Positions 46,323-56,605 of a stretch of DNA of 64,000 nt are shown here, in pieces; within the stretch, counting starts at the first letter, position 1; each line of letters starts with the position of its first letter. This DNA is from Armigeres subalbatus (lineage: Eukaryota > Arthropoda > Insecta > Diptera > Culicidae), in the NCBI RefSeq assembly GCF_024139115.2, contig NC_085140.1, positions 317,133,259 to 317,197,258 of the forward strand, in the 5' to 3' direction. Both the position numbers and the translations under genes were made by a program. Under the pieces are notes generated by a model. It did no database searches, was not told the origin of the DNA, and saw only the letters and a program-made list of their open reading frames with translations.

Positions 46323-46855
46323 CCGTCAACTGGGGGGAAGATGATCATTGAGGTGAAGATGATCATTTGATGTGTCAGTCAAAAATGCCATTTTTTTTTG
46401 AAACGGTAGTCAACAATATTCTCCGTTCAAGTAATGTTACCGCTAGGTAGAAATCCGAGTTTTTCGATTATAATCATGAAAATGTATTTTGTGGAAGGAA
46501 GAGAGAGATAGTCATAAATGACGCTATTTTCGTTTCAAATATTGACTTCGTAGACTTCTTTACGTAGTAAATTCAACATTCATACAAATAACCTACTGTA
46601 TTTTGACTACTAGGTCATAATTATTTTAGTAGAGCTGTCTTGATCAACTTCACCCCAAATCAGATTATTAAAAAAATGTGGGATAATTTAATTTATTTTA
46701 ATAAATGCGAACACATTTCAGAAAACTAAAGTTGTTGATTATTGCAACGTATAGCAGTACATGTTTTGAAAATATTTGTTTCGATTTAAAATGTAAACAC
46801 ACATTGTTATTGCATGTTTTGTCTTAAAAATGATCATCTTCCCCCCAGTTGACGG
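46323..46855. mobile_element. TA-type element, word GAAGATGATCATT
   Basis: The ends CCGTCAACTGGGGGGAAG and complement are bounded by TA (46321-46322, 46856-46857). The word GAAGATGATCATT occurs twice at the left, once inverted at the right, and a TTGATCAACTTCACCCC variant near 46650. No coding capacity. Confidence 0.85.
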
Positions 46856-46857
46856 TA

Positions 46858-47340
46858 CTTCGGATTGTATTTCAAAAATGTGAACGAAAAGTTTAACGGC
46901 AGCAGTTTGCCAGGTATGAAGCAATAATTTTTCCTTTCTCATACAAAAAGTTGCACCAAAAGGCTATAATTACCTTTTTTTATGAGGCTCAGAGACTCAC
47001 AGTCTTATATACAATCAGCTCGACAAACTGCTACTAGGATATGAAAATTTGTTTGACACTCTTTATTATAAGAGACCGAGGAATGCTCTGCGTCTCCGTG
47101 AGCGCGACGGGAAAGCAATCGTTGGTTAGATGAAAAGGTAATTCAAGTGAAACCGCCTTGGTAAGCTACTAAATATTTATTGTAAACGAAGTTCTAAGAG
47201 TTATAAAACCCGAAAACGAAAACCGTGTTTCAAAACAATCCAACGCAAAATCAATGTGAAAGAGAAGAACATTATTTTCGTATTTGTCAACTCAAAATGA
47301 GATTATGTAGTAAGCGTTCATTTTTTAATTTTTATAAAAT
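46858..47340. other. No recognised feature
   Basis: AT-rich spacer inside the inferred 45106-52376 element. Nothing recognised. Confidence 0.4.
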
Positions 47341-47342
47341 TA

Positions 47343-47560
47343 CACACTTAAAATAAATCGCAGATTTCTGTGAAATTTCACCGAAATCTCAACAGCAGAA
47401 CTGTTCGGTAAAAATTTTACAGACTTTTGGGTGGTTTTGACAGTTGAACAAAGGAAAATACCGCAGAAAATCGGTGAAATAATTACCGAACAAATCTGCT
47501 GTTGAGATTTCGGTGAATTGAAGCAAAATTCACCGAAATCTGTGAAATGATTTAAGTGTG
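47343..47560. mobile_element. 218-bp TA-type foldback MITE
   Basis: CACACTTAAA at the left and TTTAAGTGTG at the right are bounded by TA (47341-47342, 47561-47562). The arms of about 75 bp share CACCGAAATCTCAACAGCAG and its complement, and TTCACCGAAATCTGTGAAAT recurs. Confidence 0.9.
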
Positions 47561-47719
47561 TATGTTTTGAAAACACAAGCTTCTGTTTGGGTGTGCCTCT
47601 GCGACCAGTTATTAGATTTAATTCGACCAGTTATTAGATTTAATTAGATCTATTGTAGCGTTACCCGTATCCTTAGTGTTTAAGTTCATGTCGAATTACT
47701 TTACAGTGAACTCTCCCTT

Positions 47720-48513
47720 TTTTTTTTTCCTGTTCGGGTGTGCCACTGCGACCAGTTATTAAATCTATTGTAGCGTTACCCGTATCCTTAGTGTTTAAGT
47801 GCATGTCGAATTACTCCATTACTATTGATAAGCAATGCAGTATCGGTTTCGATACAGTTGTTGTTTTGTTTTCTCAAGTGCACCATGACAAGGTCCCGCT
47901 ATTTAGACCCTTCACAGAGAGCAATCCCATTGAAGGCGCGCGCCCTTATCAATAGGAAATCAATCCTGTCTTGAGAAAACAGAACAGTAATACTGTTTTG
48001 GCCATGCATCGGAGCCCTAGCCACATCCTTGTCTTGCTTCTAGAATATCACCAGTAAAGCTACAAACCTGGATTTAGCTCTGTCTACAAGACCGTTTCAA
48101 GCAAGAGAATTTGTTCAGTAATAAGAACTTCCGTGTGTTCCTCTCACTACCATTGTTCACCAGTTCAAGAAGAGTTAGTACGTATTTAAACCCCTAACTC
48201 GATTTTTCCAGCAGTCAGTTCAGCCTAGGGACGGGTACCGAGGTTTTTAACTAATAGCTTGAAGAGATGTTTCCGCAGCATACAGTTTAGCCTCAAACGA
48301 GAGGAATTCGAGTCTTTCCACTGTCTGCAAGGTAACATTAATTATGTTTTATTTCTGAGACTGCTGTTAGTAGCGGGGACTAAATACGATGAATCCTTAA
48401 TAACAACTCATTGCCCTAGCTAGAAAATGGATTAAGCTAGGGCTCTGTTTGGTAGATCTTACACCGCAACACACTACGTCAAAGTGATCTACCGTGTTAC
48501 GGGATAACGGAAT
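47720..48513 (-). mobile_element. Retroposon P, inner copy with poly(A) and 11-bp duplication
   Basis: AACTCTCCCTT flanks it (47709-47719, 48514-48524), duplicating part of the pogo-like terminus. On the minus strand it begins near ATTCCGTTATCCCG, carries GGTAGATC and GATCTACC that pair as an 8-bp stem 27 bp apart, and ends GCACACCCGAACAGG plus poly(A). It is about 780 nt without a long frame. The tail and duplication show LINE-type mobilisation; whether it derives from a LINE 3' end or a non-coding RNA is unknown. Confidence 0.8.
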
Positions 48514-49319
48514 AACTCTCCCTTACTCGATATTGAAGGGACCATCGAGTTAGGGAGGTATCGAGATAGGGAATAGTTTTAATTTTTTTCCTTTTAATAT
48601 CAAATACTTGTCATAATATGTAGAAATATGGTTCAAGGTTACTTGACCGAATACCATTTCGTCGAAAGATTCGTTTTTGGCCAAAAGGGTCATTTGGCCG
48701 AATGCCGTTTAACCAAATAGTTAAAATTGTTTCCTTTATTCAATGAAGAGCACGGATGGAAACTTCATCCATTTGCTTCAAAAATATACATGTTTGTTTC
48801 CAAACTGGTAATATGTTTGAATCAAACATTTTTATTTTATAACCAAATTAAATCCCTGTTTGTTTTATACATACACTAGTGGGCAGCCCTCGCTCGCTCT
48901 TGCAAAACTAAACAAAACTCGAGTTCGGATTGGATCCGATCGGAAGTCAGCAGAGGAGCAGGAGCAAGAGTAGAAGAATATGTTTTCTTGCTTCCAAAAT
49001 AATGATAAGGATGTTTTCAGGTACAAAAGGTAAGTAAATGAAATATGAACGTTTGCAATTGTGAAATCTGCTAGTCAAATGCTACCAAAATATAAATATT
49101 GCAAGAATTGATAAGAAAATTTTATGAGTGGGCGAACCAAAACAATAATATACATGTTTGCTGGTTGAAACAACTTGAAACGCACATATGATTCTTAAAA
49201 AGTTTTCGTTCGCTTCAAATGTAACAATATGTTTGATCCAAACATATTTATTTTTGATGCCAGAATAAACTGAATTTATGTTTGGATTTACCTAGGATAT
49301 GTTTATTTTTAACGTAGTT

Positions 49320-50610
49320 TTTTCTGCGTGAGAGCAGTGAGATGTTCGAAGTGAACGGTGAAAAGTGAGAACTGAGAAATGAGAAGTGACATGTTCGACG
49401 TGAGTACAGAGTAGTGGGAAGTGAGTACCTTGAAATGAAAGTGAGTACTTAGTAGTGAGATGTATGCAGTAACAAATGAAAAGTGAAAATAAGAAAGTGA
49501 GAAATGAGAAGTAAGAAGTGAGTGATGAGAAGTGATATGCGATCGATGCTAGGTGAGAAGTAAGAAGTGAGTAGTGAGGAAAACAGAAGTAAGAGGTGAG
49601 AAGTGAAGAATGATAATTGGGATGTGAGAAGCGAGATGTTGAGAAGTTGTGAGATATAAGACAGTAAAAAGAATAATATAAGACAGAGAGAAGAAGCAAG
49701 AAAAAATGAGTTTGAAGTAAAAAGAAAGAAAGACGAAGAAAGAAGAAACACGTAAAAAGAAAGAATAAATAAGGTAGAAAGAAGTAGGAAGAAAGAAGAA
49801 GGGAGAAAGAAAAAACGAGAAAAAAGGCGAAAGAAGGAGTAAGAAAGATATAAGGAGTAAGGAAGAAAATGGAAAAAAGTAGAAGGAAGAAAGAAAAAGA
49901 AATAATGGAAAGGGCAAAGGAAAAGGAGAAGAAAGAGGGAATAAAGAAGAGAATGAAGGTAATAGGTAAAGGAAGACAAAAGAAGAAAAGGGAGCGAAAA
50001 GAGGAATGAAGGAATTTGGAAAAAATAAGGATTAATTTCACAATTTTCAATTCTCACATCTCGCTTCTCACCAGTCACATCCCACTTCTAACATCTCACT
50101 CCTCGTTTCTCATTTCCCATATCTCACTTCTCACCACTCCTCACTTTTCACCTGTCACTTCTCAAGTGACACTTCTCGTTTTTTAATTCTCACTTCTTAC
50201 TTACTCACTTACTCATCATATTTCTTATTTTTTATTTCTCACTTTCTTCTCCTCACTTTTCGCTTCGAATTTCTCATTTCTCAGTTTTTATTTCTCACTT
50301 ATCCCTTCACATTTCTCACTTTTCAGTTCTCACATCTCACCCCTCACTCCACACTTCTCACTTTTCAATTTCACTTCCTAGTTTTCACTTTTGGATGGCT
50401 CTTACTTCTCACTTCTCACTTCTTACAGTTCACTTCTTACTTCTTACTTCTCATTTCACGCTTCGAAATTCTCCTTTCTCACTTTTCCCTTTAGACTTCT
50501 CATTTCTCACTTCTTAATTCTCAATTCCCACTTCTTACTTCTTACTTTTCACTTCTCACTTTTTACTTCATACTTCTCACTTCAACTTCTCACTCCACAT
50601 TACTCACAAT
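49320..50610. repeat. Heptamer purine then pyrimidine foldback array
   Basis: About 720 bp of purine-rich repeats with period 7 close to GAAGTGA, grading into GAAGAAA, are followed from about 50040 by the complementary CTCACTTCT array. The arrangement equals that at 5665-6335 in the truncated copy. Long Ser/Leu/Phe frames here (minus 49292-50050 and 49449-50078) are translations of the array. Confidence 0.9.
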
Positions 50611-50878
50611 TTAAGTTAATTTTCAGCTATTCGGCTAACAGACATTCGGTCAAACGGAATTCGGACAAATGGCCCGACATCGTGTATATCGTACATGTGA
50701 ACCGTTTCTGACAACATTGAGTTAGCGAGGTGAAAATGCATTGGAAAATTACTTCGACTTAGAGAATATCGAGTAAGAGAGGTATCGACTTACGGAGGTA
50801 ACGCATTTCATCGAGTAAGGGAAAGTATCGAGCTACAGAACATCGAGTTAGGGAGAGTTCACTGTATTACTATTGATA

Positions 50879-51010
50879 AAGCCTGTCCACGATAAGTTTC
50901 GGACAAAAAGATAATGTACAATTGATTTGTCCCCATTTCATCAATTTGAACGATAGCTAAGACATGCTAAAAGCAGCAGTAAAGCGAAGAGATTTAACGT
51001 GGACAGGCTT
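50879..51010. mobile_element. 132-bp TA-type MITE
   Basis: AAGCCTGTCCACG and CGTGGACAGGCTT are inverted ends bounded by TA (50877-50878, 51011-51012). The uninterrupted retroposon P copy (47835) shows the empty site. Confidence 0.9.
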
Positions 51011-51671
51011 TATGCAATGGAGTATCGGTCAAAGTTCTTGTTTTGTTTTCTCAAAACCACCATGATAAGGTCCCGCTATTTAGCCCCTTCACAGAGAGCA
51101 ATCCCATTAAAGGCGCACCCTTTATCAATAGGAAATCAATCCTTTCTTGAGAAAACAGAACAGTAATACAGACCTAGCCACATCCTTGTCTTGCTTCTAG
51201 AATATCACCAGTAAAGCAACAAACCCGGGTTTTTGCTCTGTCTACAAGACCATTTCAAGCATGAAAATTTGTTCAGTTATAAGAACTTCCGTGTGTTCCT
51301 ATCACTATCATTGTTCACCAGTTCATGAAGAGTTAGTACGTATTTAAACCGCGAACCCAATTTTCCCCAGCAGTCAGTTCAGCCTTGGATCGGCTACCAA
51401 GGTTTATTTTTAACTAATTGCTTGAAAAGTTGTCTCCACTGCATACAGTTTAGCCTCGAACAAGAGGAATTCGAGTCATTCAACTGTCTGCAAGATAACA
51501 TTAATTATGTTTTATTTTTGAGACTGCTGCTGGTAACTGGGACAAAATACGATGAATTCTTAATTACCACAACTTATTGCCCTAGCTAGAAAAATGGATT
51601 AAGCGAGGCTCTGTTTGGTAGATCTTACACCGCAACACACTACGTCAAAGTGATCTATCGTGTTACGGGAA

Positions 51672-52105
51672 AGCTCGGTGGTCTTGTGGCTACTGCTTCT
51701 GTATTATAAGCAGGAGGTCGTGGGTTCAATTCCAGGCTCGCCCATTTCCTACTTTGTATTTCTATCTTAGTTCTTTCTGTGTTTTACGTTCTACAAGAAG
51801 GATACCTGCTGTTATAACCTTTACACACAATACCAAAACCTTCCTTGGCACCTATAAGAGGTCGTAGAGTTATCTGCATTTTTCTTAAGTATTGTCCAAC
51901 TAACCATCCTTCCCCTTCCTCAGCATTCTCTAGGACGTGGCTAGGACAGATCTCGACTACTGGAGAGTGCATTACTTTCATCTAAGAGGTAATGATTAGT
52001 TCCAAATTAATATCTGTGTTAACGGATAAGGGTGAAGCTAATCTCATACAATAGTCTTGACATGTACCACCTAAGAATTTGTGCGAATTGCTCAATGCTA
52101 ATGCT
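51672..52105 (+). mobile_element. tRNA-derived SINE, plus strand
   Basis: The head AAGCTCGGTGGTCTTGTGGC has an A-box-like TGGTCTTGTGGC and the B box GGTTCAATTCC at about 51722. An arm CTGCTT...AAGCAG stands at the anticodon position, with TAT where initiator-like tRNA-Met heads have CAT. The body contains GGATACCTGCTGTTATAACC and GGAGAGTGCATTACTTTC and ends in GCTAATGCTAACATTAA. It abuts retroposon P and lies just inside the right end of the 45106-52376 element. I recognise the type as an Aedes SINE without being sure of a name. Confidence 0.7.
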
Positions 52106-52376
52106 AACATTAAGTTTTGAAAACAGCTTTTGAATATGTTCAGCGGCGCAGCCAAATTTTTTGATAATGCACAACAGTACGAGGCAGTATGGTTTAAGTT
52201 TAAATTTGTTTCCAAATTCCGCGGAATTCTGTTCAATTTTGTTGAAAGCTATTTTTTCTGGCGATTTTTTTTTAATTTTACGAAACGTATCGAAATCAAG
52301 AAATCATATTTCGCTATGCTCAAACTCCGCGGAATTTCGTTTCGAACAACCTGAAACGATTTTTTCGAAATACCGC

Positions 52377-53590
52377 ATATGCCATATACCATATACCCAT
52401 GGTGAAAGAAAACGACAGTACTGCTGCACTGCTGCTCTTATTCATGCTCGTCTTTCAGTAAAGTTTGACTTCCACCAGTAGGTTCGCTAGTGTTCCAAAA
52501 TCGAAGCGAAGATGAACCACATTTCATAGCAATGCATCTCGTCAATTTGATTATCTCAAATCATAATCAACATAATCAGCACGACAATACTCGACAAGCT
52601 GCTGCAAATAGCTTCCTAACTTTCATCTGTCAAATACCCTCCTTGACTGCAGAATCATCAAGTGGAAACATAATCGTCACATAAGTTAAATCATGACATA
52701 ACTCCTTTGTACACCACAACCAAAGGATGTGTACAACCTCCCAACCAAGCAAGCCCTCGCACTACGAAATAATAATGGGGTGAATTTAATTTCCGTTTTG
52801 CTATGCTGGTTTGTCACCCGAATCGAACCAAAGTAGCTACCATGGCTAGGTACAGTGGAAAATACCCTTCCGAATGAACATGAAAGCAACGGTCGTCTGA
52901 CGACGACATGAAACGATGCTTATCTCACTAACTAGCCAAAATGACAAATAATAACAATCAAGATTTTTACCAATCTAGTCGGTAGCCGGAAAATATTGTC
53001 GACACATGTATCCGCTTTCCTGGTCGGGTGTTGCCACCGACACGGACGATACGGGTGAAGAGGGGGAGTGAGTCCTTATCAGATTGGGTACATATTTTCG
53101 CTATGCTTTATGCTTTGATGAAGCAGAATAATGAAATCATAAAGTGTGAGGCCGTGATTTGATGCTTCGATGTTGGATTCTAACTGATTTGTTGCCATTC
53201 GATGTCGGTGGGGTGCGGCAATGTGGTGTTGGGAAGGGCCGATATTTATTAATCAGATGTGTGGGGTGTTCAAAATTGCCAGTAAGTAAAGTATAGGGAT
53301 GAATGCAAGATACAACTGAATTTTCTAATTCATCCGGTGTGAAAGAATTGCATATCTTGAACAATGTTTTCATTACAATGTAAGGATCAAATCATACGAA
53401 TGAGTTGATATCCACATGGGCGATTCAAATGCGAGCATCGGCTCCGAAAATAAGGACTATGCGAGCGCCATGGGTCGTCATGGTCATGGAGAAATGAGCG
53501 AAAACGGTGAGATGTTTACAGTATTCGGTGGCAATAACGACATGGTAGTTAAGGGATAGTTCCTTCCCCATCCACCAGTGCACAAAGTCA
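52377..53590. other. No recognised feature
   Basis: Mixed composition with frames up to 78 codons. No repeat termini or domains seen. Confidence 0.4.
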
Positions 53591-53613
53591 CGTGGGTCTC
53601 TCGTGATATATAA

Positions 53614-54525
53614 CATGAGCATGAGCATTCTGACCGCACAATTCGTAGTTGCTACTCCGTGATTGACTGAACTTGCGAAATTGTACACAGAACACAATGA
53701 ATGGGTCTTGGGATTAGCTACCCATTCTCAATACACGTACACGTTTCGGGAGCTCAAATATTTAAAGTCAATAACGGTGCCGGCCTTGCTTACGGTCATA
53801 TAGGAATGGAAGGATTGTTAGTCCGACTCTCGTTGCTACTAGAGACCGAGTATACCTCTGCATCTCCACGATTATCTTGGGATAGGTTATCGTTTTAGTT
53901 ACGAAGGATAATTTATCTGGATTCACTTTGGTAAGCGATACGATCTATGGGTGGGAAATAACACTAATTCGAGTTAAAAGTTAAAACATGCACGCCCGAT
54001 GGCATATGAAAACTGAGGAGATTCGCGTTTTGGACGACCGCACGGAAGCGCAGCACTCTGTACTCACTTGCTCGATGGCTACAGCAAACTATTGAAGAAT
54101 TGAAGAACGCGCTTTTTTCGACCGTGCGCGACATGCGCATGAGCCACCGAACACAAGATAGATATTTTATTTCTTTCCCGACGACTAAAACACGCACTGC
54201 ACTTACTTGTTCGATGGCTACTCTTATTACCGGGCGCGCAATGCAGAACACAATATTTCGGCCAATCGCGCGATAGTTTCGCTATTCACTCGCACAAAGT
54301 AGAACAAAACTTCGGTGACCAGCCGATCGTTTTGCTTTCCCCACAAAGCAAAACTTAATTTCGACGACCGGCCGATCGCTCTGATTACTGGAGAATCTGA
54401 AACACGAGAAATCACGCACCGAAATGATCAATTTTATTATCGTCCGCGCAATGCAGAACATAATATTTCGGCAGATCACGCGATCGTTCTGCTGTCCGAA
54501 ACAAGAGAAATCACGCACTGAACTC
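53614..54525 (+). mobile_element. Family F element, copy 3 (compact, 912 bp)
   Basis: A perfect 23-bp direct repeat starting CGTGGGTCTCTCGTG flanks it (53591-53613, 54526-54548). It starts CATGAGCATGAGCATTC, then GTTGCTACTCCGTGATTGAC near 53648, a GGTGCCGGCCTTGC segment near 53778 and CTGGATTCACTTTGGTA near 53920. It ends with two to three degenerate units bearing GACCAGCCGATCG and GACCGGCCGATCG. No frame above 95 codons, and none with a domain. This is the cleanest copy and the best guide to the family's real extent. Confidence 0.85.
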
Positions 54526-54574
54526 CGTGGGTCTCTCGTGATATATAAGCAAAGAACCAAAGAAGTCATATAAA

Positions 54575-55880
54575 AGTTCCGTCAGCGGTATTCGGTACTA
54601 GAGAAGGAAGTTAAACGCTACTCCAGACGGGACAAGCTAGCTCCCTGGCCGACGAAGGGAAGAAAACCGCGATAACTGGTGATATTCGCCTCCTTAACGA
54701 TATTTCCCGATACCAGAGTGGAGCAAGGATGCATACGAAGATGCAAGGGAAATGCGCGACAGGTTAGTTGCTCACCGTTCTTTCGATCCCTTTAAGCGAC
54801 TTCTTCTAATTAACCATCAAAATCTCGGCATGAGCCGCCAAGGGTACCACGTATTACTCGCGCAAACCTCGAGGTTCCATCGCTGCAAAAGCTTTTTGAA
54901 GCAGCCATTCGATGCATGAAATCTAACTAGTCTCCCTTGACCGATCACATATCATCGGAGATGCTCAAAGCTATCTGCGCAAATGTTGCATCAACTTTTC
55001 TGCAATACCGGGGATACGTGTCATTCTCGGCAGATTGGAAGCAGGGCATCTTAGTAGAGGTCTCAAAAAAATGGGTACCTAACTGTGAGCGAAAACTGGC
55101 GGGCATCATGTTACTGCGATTTGTTCTCAAAATTCTGTACAAAGTTGTTCTAAATCGGATACAGGAGAAGATAAACATGATTCTTCGACGGAATCCACAA
55201 ACCGAACTTTCAAGTTCCGTGCCATCCTGGAGCCGGTTTACGAATTCCAAGAGTCCCGCTATCTGGCATTCATGGACTACAAATAAGCTTTTGGTCGTCT
55301 TGACCAAGGATGTTATCGATCATTTAGTAATCTGCCTTCGATCATTTAGTTGTTTGTCAATAACTCATTCCAGAGGCTAAATTTCAAAATGTGTTGTATG
55401 GTGGATATCTAGTGCAAAGGTTTCTCTACAACTCTGCCTAACAGTTCGTTGTTTGAATTTCACTAATAACGGAGCTATAGCGCTAGTAGCAGTAGCTTAG
55501 ACTAAATGATTGCATATTTTGTTATCACTTAGTTTAAGTATAGAACTAGCACCGTAACTCCTTTAATAGTGGAATTCGAACATCGACCTGTTAAAGAGAG
55601 TTGTAGAAAGACCTTCGCACTAAAAGTCTATCATACAACACATTTTGAAATTAGGCCGATTGAATGAATTATTGACAAACTACTAAATGATTGAACGCAG
55701 ATTACTAAATGATCGATAAAATCCTTGGTCTTGACTATGAACATGTGTGGGGCTCCCTTAGAAACAAGGGAGTTCCGGACAAAATCGTCGGCCTCGTCGA
55801 AGCACAGTATACATACGTGCAGATTCTTGCATAACTGAGCTTTATCTGATCCTGCCCGGGTAGTCACTAGAGCGAGGCAA
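54575..55880 (+). pseudogene. RTE-like LINE RT fragment, second lineage, split by foldback
   Basis: Pieces in three frames read LADEGRK, then DHISSEMLKAICANVASTFL, ADWKQGILVEV, LKILYKVVLNRIQEKINMILRR, EFQESRYLAFMDYK and, beyond the insertion, EHVWGSLRNKGVPDKIVGLVEAQY. The order matches the N-terminal half of an RT of the RTE group, where the YLAFMDYK segment holds the first catalytic Asp. The foldback at 55305-55727 inserted right after GRLD and the frame resumes after it. Stops and frameshifts are frequent. Confidence 0.75.
55305..55727. mobile_element. 423-bp foldback MITE with 8-bp target duplication
   Basis: GTCTTGAC flanks it perfectly (55297-55304, 55728-55735). The arms of about 140 bp begin CAAGGATGTTATCGATC and CAAGGATTTTATCGATC in inverse, and both contain AAATGTGTTGTATG. 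The 8-bp duplication suggests hAT-type or P-type mobilisation. Removal rejoins the RT reading (FGRLD to EHVWGSL). Confidence 0.9.
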
Positions 55881-55904
55881 GCATATATTCTATCTCGACT
55901 ACTG

Positions 55905-56010
55905 TACCAATAACTTTTTCAAGAGACTGAATTCTGAAATGTGTCGTATGGTGGACTTCTAGCACAATGTTCTCTCTACAACTTTGTCCACCAGTGCATT
56001 GCTCTATGTC
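55905..56010 (+). mobile_element. Partial arm of the 423-bp foldback family
   Basis: CCAATAACTTTTTCAAGAG through AAATGTGTCGTATGGTGGAC and CTACAACTTTG parallels the left arm at 55350-55440. It has no second arm or termini here. Confidence 0.65.
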
Positions 56011-56064
56011 TAATATTTACAGCGTAAAACTTTAGTTCCCTTTTATATACTATTCGTTAGGGCG

Positions 56065-56235
56065 AAAGACCTATTCTGTCGAATGTCCTATTCGGACAAA
56101 TGTCCTATTAGGCCAAATGTCCTATTCGGCCAAATGTCCTGTTCGGCCTAATGACTTTCGGCCAAATGTCCTATTCAGCCTTTTGGCATTCGGCCAAATG
56201 GCTTTCGGTCGAATGGGCTCCGGCCAAACAACCCT
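56065..56235. repeat. TTCGGCCAAATGTCC array
   Basis: About nine units of 16-19 bp close to GGCCAAATGTCCTATTC. This is the most regular instance of the TTTGGCC array type in the window. Confidence 0.85.
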
Positions 56236-56406
56236 TCCACTCGTGAGGAAACTTGGATTGACTGACTGCGAATGTGCGAATGTTCTTGTACGATGACTGC
56301 TATGATCTGTCTTGTTACTGAGGAACAGAGTTATGTTAGGCTTGTTCATGACAATAGGCATTTCCAATGCCACACAGCATTGAAGCTCCCACATAGCCTA
56401 TATTTG

Positions 56407-56600
56407 TCCTGACAGAGTACTTCACCAGCTGGAAGATCTGCATCAACGCGGCGAAGACCCAGACCATCCTCTTCCCTCATTCTTAATTCCCCAGACTTAT
56501 TCATGCTGCGTATTGTAACATCGTTTTAAGAAACACACTTATGGAATGGGCTAACACGGCGGATTACCTTGATCTAATACTAGACCGCAGGGTTTGCAGA
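56407..56600 (+). pseudogene. Jockey-like LINE RT fragment
   Basis: VLTEYFTSWKICINAAKTQTILFPHS near 56410-56485, shifted in frame relative to EWANTADYLDLILDRRVCRNR near 56537-56605, matches the region after the YADD box of Jockey-clade RTs (pattern YFxxWKIKINxxKTQxxxF and YLGxxLDRxL). Only this short stretch remains. Confidence 0.7.
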
Positions 56601-56605
56601 AATCG

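Larger units (their letters stand above)
47704..50864. mobile_element. pogo/Tigger-like element, TIR CAGTGAACTCTCCCT
   Basis: The left end CAGTGAACTCTCCCT and the right end AGGGAGAGTTCACTG are bounded by TA (47702-47703, 50865-50866). Subterminal words such as CGAGTTAGGGAGGTATCGAG recur on both sides, as in pogo/Tigger elements. The left end is split by an insertion (47720-48513) and resumes at 48514. The interior has TTTGGCC words, an AT-rich segment with direct repeats of ATATGTTTG (48750-49310), and the heptamer array. No transposase is present. Confidence 0.8.
47583..51670 (-). mobile_element. Retroposon P, outer copy split by a pogo-like element
   Basis: Two pieces, 47583-47701 and 50867-51670, join to give the same sequence as the uninterrupted copy at 47720-48513. 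The join is ...CGAATTACTTTA|TTACTATTG versus ...CGAATTACTCCATTACTATTG. The right piece also carries a 132-bp MITE (50879-51010). No reading frame of note is conserved. I do not recognise the family; it has no visible target duplication or poly(A) in this copy. Confidence 0.75.
45106..52376. mobile_element. Second TTTCG-ended element, heavily nested (inferred extent)
   Basis: The left end GGGTATGCGATACAC with CGAAACGAAACG repeats matches the right end of 39039-42579 in inverse. About 45106-46130 parallels 42580-41990, apart from an insert at 45281-45868. At 52120-52376 the other end type appears, finishing TTTCGAAATACCGCATATGC. I infer one element whose interior took in everything between. I could not match flanking target duplications, so two separate end fragments remain possible. 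Confidence 0.5.

Noticed and set aside
49292..50078. Minus-strand frames of 252 and 209 codons rich in Ser, Leu and Phe, resembling membrane proteins
   Set aside because: They are translations of the heptamer purine/pyrimidine array, and two phases are open together.
51672..51745. Functional tRNA-Met gene
   Set aside because: The acceptor stem does not pair and the anticodon position is altered; the long downstream body marks a SINE.
9300..52400. piRNA cluster
   Set aside because: Dense nested transposons fit the look of a cluster, but sequence alone cannot show one. Uniquely mapping 24-30-nt reads with strand bias would be needed.
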